From: Maricaulis sp036231565
GTDB lineage: Bacteria > Pseudomonadota > Alphaproteobacteria > Caulobacterales > Maricaulaceae
Assembly: GCA_036231565.1 (NCBI GenBank)
Contig: JAZAHA010000014.1
Coordinates: 1-64,000, forward strand
Direction of reading: 5' to 3'
DNA length: 64,000 nt
The position numbers and the translations under genes are program-made. Positions 8,332 to 15,718 of the stretch are shown here, piece after piece (the first letter of the stretch is position 1; each line of letters starts with the position of its first letter). The notes beneath the pieces are model-generated. The model worked only from the letters and a program-made list of their open reading frames with translations, was not told the DNA's origin and did not search any database.

Positions 8332-10560
8332 CTATTCCTCGCTCTCTTCGTGATCGGCGCGCTTGCGCTCGGCGGAAACGACCGACGGGCACATGCGCAG
8401 CGCCGCCAGAATATTGGCCAGGTGCCGCGTATCGAACACCTCGACATCGAATTCCATGTCGAAAAAGTCGGTCGAGCGGCGCCGCGTCTTCACGCTGGCG
8501 ATATTGCCGCGATTCTCGGACACGGTTTTGGCGATCTCGGCCAGCACGCCCTGCCCGTTGTGCAGCACCGCCTCGATACGGGCCATGGAGACCGCATTGT
8601 CCTCGGCCTCGGCCGTCCAGGCCAGGTCGAGCCAGCGATCCATCTCGTCTTCCTCGTGATCGGCCAGCGTCTCGCAGTCGATCGTGTGGATCTCGACACC
8701 CTTGTCGGGGATCAAAAGGCCGACAATCCGGTCGCCGGGCAGCGGCGAACAGCAATCGGCAAAGTGCAGCGTCACACCCTGTGTGAGGCCACGCCCCCGC
8801 ACGAAAAGACGCGCCTTGTCGTCCTCGATCAGTTCGCGATCGGTGACATCGCCGCGCTCGTCGAGACGGCCCGGGAAGACCGCATTGAGCAGATCGCCGG
8901 ACGACACCCGGCCGCGGCCGAGCATCTCGTAGAGCTCTTCGGCATCCTTCAGGTCGAGCCGCGCCAGGGCATCGCCCAGATCGGTCTCGACCAGCTGGCG
9001 GCCCTCGCGGCGGAAGGCGTGCTCGGCCATGATCTTGCCGATGCGCTGGAATTCGTCGCGCTCGCTTTCGCGGATCAGGCGGCGGATCGCAGCCCGGGCG
9101 CGGCCGGTGATGGCCAGGTTTTCCCAGCCCTGCGGCGGCTGGCGCACGCCACCCTTCACGATCTGGACGACATCGCCATTGCGCAATTGCGTGCGCAGCG
9201 GACGTTCGCGGCCATTGATCTTGGCCGCCACCGTGGTGTGACCCAGCTCGGTGTGAACCGCATAGGCAAAGTCCAGCGGCGTCGCGCCGGCCGGCAGCGA
9301 GATGAGATCGCCCTTGGGCGTGAAGCAGTAGACCTGGTCGGCGAACATCTCGAGCTTGGCATGCTCGAGGAATTCGTCCGGATCGCCGCCCTGGTTGAGG
9401 ATTTCCACGAAGGGCCGCAGCCGCTCCAGCGGATCGCCACCGGCCGCCTGGGCCGCAGCGGGGTCGTATTTGTATGTCGAGTTCTTGTAGCGCCAGTGCG
9501 CCGCCACGCCGCTTTCGGCCACCGCCTCCATGTCCTCGGTGCGGATCTGCAGCTCGACACGGACATTGTGCGGGCCGATCACCGTGGTGTGCAGGGAGCG
9601 GTAATTGTTCGGCTTGGGCAGCGAGATGAAGTCGCGGAAGCGCTCGGGCATGCAGCGCCAAGCCTGGTGGATCACACCGAGGGCGCGATAGCACTCGTCC
9701 GGCGTCGTCACGATCAGGCGGAAAGCATAGATGTCGGCGATTTCCTCGAAGGTCAGCCCCTTGCGCTCCAGCTTGCGCCAGATCGAATAGGGCCGTTTCT
9801 CGCGTCCGAAAATCCGCGCCTCGATGCCGGCCTGTTCCAGCCGGTCGGTGATCGCTTGCGAGACGGCCGACACTTCCTGGGCATGCTGGTCGCGCAGGAG
9901 TTTGAGGCGCTTGTTGATCGACTCGTGGGCGGCCGGATTGATGTGCTCGAAAGCCAGGTCCTCAAGCTCGACACAGACCCGGTTGATACCGATCCGGCGC
10001 GCCAGCGGCGCGTAGATTTCCAGGGTTTCCCGGGCGATCCGCTCGCGCTTGTCCAGACGCGGAATGGCGCCCAGCGTGCGCATATTGTGCAGCCGGTCGC
10101 ACAGTTTCACGATCAGCACGCGTACATCGGCCGAGATCGCGACGACCAGTTTTTGCAGGTTTTCGGCCTGTTTGGTGCGCTTGGAGCGCAGTTCCATCTG
10201 GCCCAGCTTGGTGACGCCGTCGACCAGGCTGGCGGTTTCCTCGCCGAATTCGCGGGTGATGTCTTCCAGCGTCGCCGGCGTGTCCTCGACCGTGTCATGG
10301 AGCAGCCCGGTACACACCGTGGCCACGTCCATGCGCAGGTCGGCGAGGATCATCGCGACCTGGGCAACATGGGCAAAATAGGGTTCGCCCGACTGGCGCC
10401 GCTGCGGCCGGTGTGCTTCCTCGGCAAAATCATAGGCGCGCCGCACATAGTCGGCGTCCACCTTCGGAAAATACCGATGGATGCGTGCGACCAGCTCGTC
10501 CGCACTGGGAATGGCGGGCGGCGGCGATGCCAGATCGGGTGACGTCGCGCCGTGGCTCAA
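8332..10560 (-). CDS. bifunctional (p)ppGpp synthetase/hydrolase (RSH family)
   Basis: 742 residues, single long RSH enzyme as is usual for alphaproteobacteria (called SpoT or Rel). The HD hydrolase domain is intact, with His64 and the His88-Asp89 pair in LLHDTVEDT. The synthetase domain (about residues 245-360) keeps the YRSLHTTV and ELQIRT motifs, so both activities are expected. A TGS domain (about 400-465, VYCFTPKGDLISLPAG) and a C-terminal ACT domain (about 655-735) follow. It starts 6 bases after rpoZ ends. I leave the symbol blank because spoT, relA and rsh are all in use for this type. Confidence 0.95.
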   Translation of the reverse strand: MSHGATSPDLASPPPAIPSADELVARIHRYFPKVDADYVRRAYDFAEEAHRPQRRQSGEPYFAHVAQVAMILADLRMDVATVCTGLLHDTVEDTPATLEDITREFGEETASLVDGVTKLGQMELRSKRTKQAENLQKLVVAISADVRVLIVKLCDRLHNMRTLGAIPRLDKRERIARETLEIYAPLARRIGINRVCVELEDLAFEHINPAAHESINKRLKLLRDQHAQEVSAVSQAITDRLEQAGIEARIFGREKRPYSIWRKLERKGLTFEEIADIYAFRLIVTTPDECYRALGVIHQAWRCMPERFRDFISLPKPNNYRSLHTTVIGPHNVRVELQIRTEDMEAVAESGVAAHWRYKNSTYKYDPAAAQAAGGDPLERLRPFVEILNQGGDPDEFLEHAKLEMFADQVYCFTPKGDLISLPAGATPLDFAYAVHTELGHTTVAAKINGRERPLRTQLRNGDVVQIVKGGVRQPPQGWENLAITGRARAAIRRLIRESERDEFQRIGKIMAEHAFRREGRQLVETDLGDALARLDLKDAEELYEMLGRGRVSSGDLLNAVFPGRLDERGDVTDRELIEDDKARLFVRGRGLTQGVTLHFADCCSPLPGDRIVGLLIPDKGVEIHTIDCETLADHEEDEMDRWLDLAWTAEAEDNAVSMARIEAVLHNGQGVLAEIAKTVSENRGNIASVKTRRRSTDFFDMEFDVEVFDTRHLANILAALRMCPSVVSAERKRADHEESEE

Positions 10561-10566
10561 CTCGGT

Positions 10567-10938
10567 TTACAGACGGCCGTCAGGCGCGCCGTCCCTGTCG
10601 TTCTGGAGCGCCTTGAGCATTTCCGCTTCGTCGAGTTCGACGGGCGGAGCCGGCAGGGCTTCCATGTCCTGCTTGGCGTCTTCCTTGGCGGCCTCTTCCT
10701 CGTCCTCGCTCGGCAGCACGCGCTGCAGACCGTGCACGAGGCTTTCCTTCAGGCTGTCCATGTCCAGGGTCTCGTCGGCGATTTCGCGCAGCGCCACGAC
10801 GGGATTCTTGTCCCGGTCGCGATCAATCGTCAGCGCCGAACCGGCCGAAATGTTGCGGGCGCGATGCGCCGCCAGCAGGACGAGGCGGAAACGATTGGGG
10901 ATTTTATCGATGCAATCTTCGACGGTGACGCGAGCCAT
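10567..10938 (-). CDS. rpoZ: DNA-directed RNA polymerase omega subunit
   Basis: 123 residues. Omega binds the C terminus of beta prime and helps assemble RNA polymerase; with the alarmone it also forms one ppGpp site, which makes the neighbouring rsh gene a natural partner. The start MARVTVEDCIDKIPNRFRLV and the block ARNISAGSALTIDRDRDKNP are diagnostic. The tail after residue 85 is acidic and low-complexity, longer than in E. coli (91 residues) but common in alphaproteobacteria. It is first in the rpoZ-rsh-pyrE-pdxJ-acpS-rnc-era run. Confidence 0.95.
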   Translation of the reverse strand: MARVTVEDCIDKIPNRFRLVLLAAHRARNISAGSALTIDRDRDKNPVVALREIADETLDMDSLKESLVHGLQRVLPSEDEEEAAKEDAKQDMEALPAPPVELDEAEMLKALQNDRDGAPDGRL

Positions 10939-11013
10939 GCGCGCGATCTCCTTGAACCAGCGCTGGAGTTGGAACCGCGTTTCCTAGCTCTGCCGCCCTG
11001 CAAAAGCAAGGCT

Positions 11014-11544
11014 TCAAGGCGCTTTCTGCGGAACCGTTTGCAGCTTTGACATGGCATCGCGGTCGGTCCGGGGCAAGGCCTCGACCAGATCGGCAATGCT
11101 GCGGCCGCTCACAGGATCGTGCCAGCCCGGCGCAATCTCCTGCAGCGGCAGGAGAACAAAGGCCCGCCGGGTTGCCCGGGGATGGGGGATTTCCAGCCCG
11201 TCCTCGCCTTTCATGACGGTGCCGCGATGATCGATCAGGTCGAGATCCAGCGTGCGCGGCGCATTGCGCTGACTGCGTTCGCGGCCGAACCGTGCTTCCA
11301 CCCGGTGCAGAAGATCCAGCAGCGCGCGGGCAGACAGCACCGTCCCCACCTCGGCGACGGCGTTCACATAGGGCGGGTCGGACGGATCCGGCCAGGCCGG
11401 GCTCGACCAGTCCGACGAGCGTGCCACGATGGAAATCCCCTCACCCGCCAGCGTCTCAAGCGCCCGACCCAGCGTTTCCTGCGGCGTGCGGTCGCCTTCT
11501 GGAAGGTTGGCGCCAAGCGCGATATAGATGGCGTCAGCAGACAT
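11014..11544 (-). CDS. folK: 2-amino-4-hydroxy-6-hydroxymethyldihydropteridine pyrophosphokinase
   Basis: 176 residues from the ATG at 11544 (MSADAIYIALGANLPEG). FolK transfers pyrophosphate from ATP to 6-hydroxymethyl-dihydropterin in folate synthesis. The IALGANL start, the WPDPSDPPYVNAV block and RNAPRTLDLDLIDH, which holds the magnesium-binding aspartates, are all present. An upstream in-frame ATG at 11574 would add ten unconvincing residues and nearly meet the divergent NYN gene, so I reject it. folK is divergent from the NYN-domain gene with about 34 bases between starts. Confidence 0.93.
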   Translation of the reverse strand: MSADAIYIALGANLPEGDRTPQETLGRALETLAGEGISIVARSSDWSSPAWPDPSDPPYVNAVAEVGTVLSARALLDLLHRVEARFGRERSQRNAPRTLDLDLIDHRGTVMKGEDGLEIPHPRATRRAFVLLPLQEIAPGWHDPVSGRSIADLVEALPRTDRDAMSKLQTVPQKAP

Positions 11545-11578
11545 TTTCGAACCGTGATTTTTTAAAGGATACAAGCAG

Positions 11579-12118
11579 ATGGCATTTTATCCCGACGAGC
11601 GTATCGGTCTTTTCATCGATGGTGCCAACCTCTTCTCCACCACCAAAGCGCTGGATTTCGACATCGACTTCAAACGCTTGCTGGATGAATTCCGCAAGCG
11701 CGGCAAGCTGATCCGCGCCAATTACTACACCGCCCTCTTGGAGCAGGAGGACTACAATCCCCTTCGCCCCCTCGTCGACTGGCTGGATTATAACGGTTTC
11801 TCGGTCATCACGAAGCCGGCGCGCGAGTTTACCGACGACAGCGGCCGCCGCCGCATCAAGGGTGATATGGATATCGAGCTGGCGATCGACATGGTCGAGG
11901 CCGCCGCCTATCTCGACCACATCATTCTGTTCTCCGGCGATGGCGATTTCCGGCGCGCCATTCAGGCGGCGCAGTCACGCGGCGCCCGGGTGAGCGTGGT
12001 TTCCTCACTGAAGACCCAGCCCTCCATGGTGTCCGACGATCTGCGTCGGGCGGCCGATACCTTTATCGAACTGGCCGATCTGGAAGGCATGATCGGGCGC
12101 AACGGGGGCGGTTCGTGA
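11579..12118 (+). CDS. NYN domain protein (LabA/DUF88 family)
   Basis: 179 residues covering one NYN (PIN-like) domain. Conserved acidic residues are visible in IGLFIDGANLF (Asp14), KGDMDIELAIDMV and FSGDGDFRRAI; in this fold they hold a divalent metal for RNA cleavage, so a ribonuclease role is likely though not shown for this family in alphaproteobacteria. The next gene, a uracil-DNA glycosylase, begins inside its stop codon (GTGA), so the two are translationally coupled. The divergent neighbour is folK. Confidence 0.87.
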   Translation: MAFYPDERIGLFIDGANLFSTTKALDFDIDFKRLLDEFRKRGKLIRANYYTALLEQEDYNPLRPLVDWLDYNGFSVITKPAREFTDDSGRRRIKGDMDIELAIDMVEAAAYLDHIILFSGDGDFRRAIQAAQSRGARVSVVSSLKTQPSMVSDDLRRAADTFIELADLEGMIGRNGGGS

Positions 12119-12774
12119 GCGCTGCCTATCCGGCCGAGGCCCCGCTCGACTGCCCGCTCTGCCCGCGCCTCGTCGCCTTCCGTGAAGCGACCGCGCGCAA
12201 CCATCCGGACTGGCATAACGCACCGGTGGAATCCTTCGGCGATCCGCAGGCACGCCTGCTCGTTGTCGGTCTGGCGCCCGGTCTGCGCGGTGCCAACCGC
12301 ACCGGCCGACCTTTCACCGGCGACTGGGCGGGCGACCTGCTCTACGCCACGCTGGGCAAGTTCGGCTTCACCCGCGGCACTTATGACAGCCGGCCCGATG
12401 ACGGTCTGACGCTTGTCGATGCCATGATCACCAATGCCGTGCGCTGCGTGCCGCCTGAGAACAAGCCGGTCGGTGCCGAGGCGAATGCCTGCCGCCCCTT
12501 CCTCACCGCGCGGATCGCCGCCCTGCCGCGGCTCGAGGCCATTCTCTGCCTGGGCAAAATCTCGCACGACAACACGCTACGCGCCCTCGGCCACAAGATG
12601 AAGGACGCCACGTTCGGCCATGGCGCCCGGGCGACACTGGACGGTCCGAACGGCCCGCTGCAGCTCTTCGACAGCTATCATTGCTCGCGCTACAACACGA
12701 ATACCGGCCGCCTCACCGAAGCCATGTTCGACAGCGTGTTTGCCGATATCCGCGCTTGTCTCGACGCCGATTGA
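12115..12774 (+). CDS. uracil-DNA glycosylase, family 5 (UDGb-like)
   Basis: 219 residues starting at GTG 12115, which overlaps the preceding stop. Family 4/5 UDGs remove uracil (UDGb also hypoxanthine) from DNA and carry a 4Fe-4S cluster. Four candidate cluster ligands are Cys13, Cys16 (CPLCPRL), Cys111 (NAVRCVPP) and Cys126 (NACRPF). The GLAPGLRGANRTGRPFTGD block and the SYHCSRYNTNTGRLT block match UDGb rather than UDGa, because UDGb keeps the GANRTGR and NTNTGRLT patterns. In the second block a Cys stands where the family usually has Pro (HPS). Expected activity is base-excision repair. Confidence 0.88.
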   Translation: MSAAYPAEAPLDCPLCPRLVAFREATARNHPDWHNAPVESFGDPQARLLVVGLAPGLRGANRTGRPFTGDWAGDLLYATLGKFGFTRGTYDSRPDDGLTLVDAMITNAVRCVPPENKPVGAEANACRPFLTARIAALPRLEAILCLGKISHDNTLRALGHKMKDATFGHGARATLDGPNGPLQLFDSYHCSRYNTNTGRLTEAMFDSVFADIRACLDAD

Positions 12775-12780
12775 GGGGGC

Positions 12781-12795
12781 GGCCGGACGCCGGCC
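12781..12795. terminator. weak hairpin between the convergent UDG and Cys-rich protein genes
   Basis: GGCCGG at 12781-12786 pairs with CCGGCC at 12790-12795 around a 3-base loop, 6 bases after the UDG stop codon. There is no T-run, so this is at best a weak or Rho-assisted end. The remainder of the gap to 12922 shows nothing further. Confidence 0.35.
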
Positions 12796-12921
12796 GGAAC
12801 TCATCCTGGCAGAAAAGGTGACCGGACTCCGCATCATGCCCTTGCCGGCCTGCCCCGCATCGCCTGACAGGCAACAGGCAAAGCAGACCCGGGCCGGGTT
12901 ATCCACACAATTCAGTTTTTG

Positions 12922-13122
12922 TTAACCCTGCGGATTGCGCGCTGCAGCCGCCGCCACCAAGCCGTCGAAAATCTGCAGTGCCGCCCGGAACTTGTCTCGG
13001 CATCCGGGGTTACAGAAGCCGACAGTATGTCCGCGATAATCCGTCAGGCTGTCATGCTCCACCGGCTTGCCCGACCACGGGCAGGTCTCGTTCAGGACCG
13101 TATCCGTTCGCTCAGATTGCAT
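12922..13122 (-). CDS. small Cys-rich YHS-like protein
   Basis: 66 residues from the ATG at 13122, which has GGAAGAGAG a few bases upstream; an upstream in-frame ATG at 13233 lacks such a site and its product would cover the divergent gene's start. The core NETCPWSGKPVEHDSLTDYRG and GFCNPGCRDKF place two CP/C-type elbows around a short sheet, as in YHS-type metal-binding domains. Such single-domain proteins are often called glutathione S-transferase-like in annotations although they have no GST fold. Function unknown; a metal or thiol role is an inference. It is divergent from the GlxA-type regulator. Confidence 0.72.
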   Translation of the reverse strand: MQSERTDTVLNETCPWSGKPVEHDSLTDYRGHTVGFCNPGCRDKFRAALQIFDGLVAAAAARNPQG

Positions 13123-13189
13123 CGCTCTCTTCCTTCCCGCGCCGCTTTGCGGTTTGATATACGGACCCAGCGATGGCACAAATGACACC

Positions 13190-14203
13190 ATGCCCACATT
13201 TCCTGCCAACCCCGAACATATCGAACGCCACATCGCCTTCCTGACCTATGACCGGGTCAAGCTGCTGGACGTGACCGGTCCGCTGCAGGTGTTTTCCGAT
13301 GCCAACGAGCTGCTCGGCCGGGATGCCTACAACACCACCCTCGCCTCTCTGTATGGCGGCCCGGTGACGACGGACACGGGGGTTGCCCTGAACACGCGGC
13401 GACTGGCCGGTGTGGGCCTGGACACCAGCGACACGCTGATCGCCTGCGGTGGCGACGGGGTCTATGCAGCCAGCCGCGACAACCGCCTGGTCGCCGGCAT
13501 CCAGCGCGCGGCGGAGAAATGCGGACGGGTCGCCTCGACTTGCACCGGCGCTTTCCTGCTGGGCGCCGCCGGCCTGCTCGACGGCCGCCGCGCAGTGACC
13601 CACTGGCAGCGCTGCAATGACCTGGCCCGGATCTGCCCGGGGGCCGATATCGACCCCGACCCGATCTTCATCGAGGACAGAGGCGTGTGGACCTCGGCCG
13701 GCGTCACCGCCGGGATCGATCTCGCGCTTGCGCTCGTGGAAGCCGATCACGGCCGCGACCTGGCGCTGGAGCTGGCGCGCAACATGCTGGTCTACGTCAA
13801 GCGGCCCGGCGGCCAGTCGCAATTCTCAGAAGCCCTGAAACAGCAGACACAATCCGCGACCGGCAAGTTCGACGCCCTGCATTTCTGGATGAAGGACAAT
13901 CTGACGGCCGATCTGCGGGTCGACGCTCTCGCCCATCGCAGCGGCATGAGCCCGCGCAATTTCGCCCGGATCTATACCGAAGAAACCGGCATGACACCGG
14001 CCCGCGCCGTCGAGCAGATGCGCGTCGAGGCGGCCCGGGCGATGCTGGAAAATCCCGGCGTCAGCATCAAGACGATCGCCATGCGCACCGGGTTCGGCAA
14101 TGACGAGCGCATGCGGCGCAGCTTTGCCCGCCAGCTCGGCATCACGCCGCAAGCCTATCGAGACCGGTTTGCCGTGGAAGTCGCGGACAGCGTCGCGGGC
14201 TGA
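13190..14203 (+). CDS. GlxA family transcriptional regulator (DJ-1/PfpI domain plus AraC HTH)
   Basis: 337 residues from the ATG at 13190. The N-terminal half (about 8-190) is a DJ-1/PfpI-like domain: IAFLTYDRVKLLDVTGPLQVF, the nucleophile-elbow region VASTCTGAFLLGAAGLLDG and RAVTHW. The C-terminal third (about 230-330) is an AraC-type double helix-turn-helix (LAHRSGMSPRNFARIYTEETG, then TGFGNDERMRRSFARQLG). GlxA proteins sense small metabolites, often amino acid or glycine-betaine related, and activate neighbouring genes. The divergent neighbour here is the 66-residue Cys-rich gene, its most likely target. Confidence 0.9.
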   Translation: MPTFPANPEHIERHIAFLTYDRVKLLDVTGPLQVFSDANELLGRDAYNTTLASLYGGPVTTDTGVALNTRRLAGVGLDTSDTLIACGGDGVYAASRDNRLVAGIQRAAEKCGRVASTCTGAFLLGAAGLLDGRRAVTHWQRCNDLARICPGADIDPDPIFIEDRGVWTSAGVTAGIDLALALVEADHGRDLALELARNMLVYVKRPGGQSQFSEALKQQTQSATGKFDALHFWMKDNLTADLRVDALAHRSGMSPRNFARIYTEETGMTPARAVEQMRVEAARAMLENPGVSIKTIAMRTGFGNDERMRRSFARQLGITPQAYRDRFAVEVADSVAG

Positions 14204-14215
14204 TCGCGATCAGCC
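14198..14215. terminator. 18-bp perfect palindrome holding two convergent stop codons
   Basis: GGCTGATCGCGATCAGCC spans the end of the GlxA-type gene (TGA 14201-14203) and the end of smpB (TGA on the minus strand, 14212-14210). It would fold as a 7-bp stem with a CGCG loop on either strand. No T-run follows on either side. It may act as a shared bidirectional transcript end, or the symmetry may come simply from two facing TGATCGC ends. Confidence 0.45.
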
Positions 14216-14680
14216 GTAATTCTTCATCAGGCGAGACTTCTGCTTGTCCCACTCGCGGCGCTTGATCGTCTCACGCTTGTCGACGGTCTTCTTGCCCTTG
14301 GCCAGACCGATCTGGAGCTTGGCGATACCGCGATTATTGAAGAAGAGACGCAGCGGGATGATCGTCCGCCCGTCACGGGTCACCGCACCGGCCAGCTTCT
14401 CGATCTCGTTGCGCTTGAGCAGGAGTTTGCGATGGCGGCGCGGCTCGTGGTTGAACCGGTTCGCCGGGCCGTAGGGCGGGATGTCGGCATTGACCAGCCA
14501 GATCTCGCCGCGTTCCGGACTGACATAGCTCTCGGCGATATTGGCCCGGCCCTCACGCAGGGATTTCACCTCCGAACCCATCAGCATCAGGCCGGCTTCG
14601 AAGGTTTCCTCGATCTCGTAGTCGAACCGGGCGCGCCGGTTGACGGCGACGGCGCCGGTCTCTGTCTTGGGTTTGCTCAT
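14210..14680 (-). CDS. smpB: SsrA-binding protein SmpB
   Basis: 156 residues. SmpB carries tmRNA to stalled ribosomes. The NRRARFDYEIEETFEAGLMLMGSEVKSLR start region and the C-terminal KKTVDKRETIKRREWDKQK helix that enters the mRNA channel are both complete. The gene begins 11 bases after dapA stops, and they appear to form a unit. The ssrA gene itself was not seen in the window. Confidence 0.96.
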   Translation of the reverse strand: MSKPKTETGAVAVNRRARFDYEIEETFEAGLMLMGSEVKSLREGRANIAESYVSPERGEIWLVNADIPPYGPANRFNHEPRRHRKLLLKRNEIEKLAGAVTRDGRTIIPLRLFFNNRGIAKLQIGLAKGKKTVDKRETIKRREWDKQKSRLMKNYG

Positions 14681-14691
14681 GATCGCATCAT

Positions 14692-15573
14692 CTAGGCAGC
14701 GTCCAGAAGGCCGGCAATGACCATCGCTTCACGGACCGCAGCCTTCGACGCCTCGTTCGGCTCGGTCAGCGGCAGGCGCAGTTCGGTATTCATCACGCCG
14801 AGCAGCGACATCGCATACTTGGTCGGACCGGGGCTGGACGAGGTGAACAGGGCATGGTGCAGCGGCAGCAGCCTGTCATTGATTTCGCGCGCCTTGTCCC
14901 AGTCACCGGCCAGCGTGGCAGCCTGGAACTGCGCGCACAGGGCCGGCGCCACATTCGAGGTGACCGAGATCGCACCGACACCACCCGTCGCATTATAGCC
15001 CAGCGCGGTCGGGTCATCGCCGGACAGCTGCACGAAATCCGTGCCGATCAGGCGGCGATGCTGGGTCACGCGGGCGACGTCGCCCGTGGCGTCCTTGATG
15101 CCGACGACATGTTCCAGCGTCGCGATACGGGCCACGGTATCGGCCTGGATGTCGATGACGGTGCGGCCCGGCACATTATAGACAACGATCGGCAGGTCGA
15201 CAGCATCATTGATCGCCTTGTAGTGCTGGTACAGGCCTTCTGCATTCGGCTTGTTGTAGTAAGGTGCCGCGATCAGGCCGGCATCGGCACCGAGTTCCTT
15301 CGCACGGATCTGGTTCTGGATCGCAACGGCGGTGTTGTTCGAGCCCGTGCCGGCGATGACCGGGACACGGCCGCGCGCCGTCTCGACGACGATCTCGACG
15401 ACCCGCATATGCTCCTCGAAGGTCAGCGTCGCGTTCTCTCCGGTCGTGCCGCAGGGCACCAGACCGTACGAACCCGCCTCGATCTGACGTTCGGCCAGCG
15501 CAGCGACAGCGGCTTCGTCAACGGCACCATTCTTGAACGGTGTGACCAGCGCAGTGATGGACCCTTTGAACAT
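14692..15573 (-). CDS. dapA: 4-hydroxy-tetrahydrodipicolinate synthase
   Basis: 293 residues. DapA condenses pyruvate with aspartate semialdehyde in lysine and diaminopimelate synthesis. The pyruvate-binding GTTGENATL motif is near residues 42-50, the catalytic Tyr is in VVYNVPGRT (about 131-139) and the Schiff-base Lys in VGIKDATGD (about 157-165). It leads the dapA-smpB unit and is divergent from the lytic transglycosylase gene, so both cell-wall related genes share the 145-base promoter region. Confidence 0.95.
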   Translation of the reverse strand: MFKGSITALVTPFKNGAVDEAAVAALAERQIEAGSYGLVPCGTTGENATLTFEEHMRVVEIVVETARGRVPVIAGTGSNNTAVAIQNQIRAKELGADAGLIAAPYYNKPNAEGLYQHYKAINDAVDLPIVVYNVPGRTVIDIQADTVARIATLEHVVGIKDATGDVARVTQHRRLIGTDFVQLSGDDPTALGYNATGGVGAISVTSNVAPALCAQFQAATLAGDWDKAREINDRLLPLHHALFTSSSPGPTKYAMSLLGVMNTELRLPLTEPNEASKAAVREAMVIAGLLDAA

Positions 15574-15718
15574 GTTTCAATCCCGGAAACCGAAAAGCGA
15601 GCGCGCGACCATATCGGCGGGCACAGGAACGGCCAAGTCTTGTTGTCAAGTCTGGACAGTGAGCCGGTCTTGCAGCGATGATGTCGTGCCTATTCGGTCA
15701 GAAAGTGTCCTACGATCC

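Noticed and set aside
7807..10542. A 911-residue plus-strand frame opposite the rsh and pyrE genes
   Set aside because: Its product has no recognisable domain, and the opposite strand codes for a full RSH enzyme with intact motifs.
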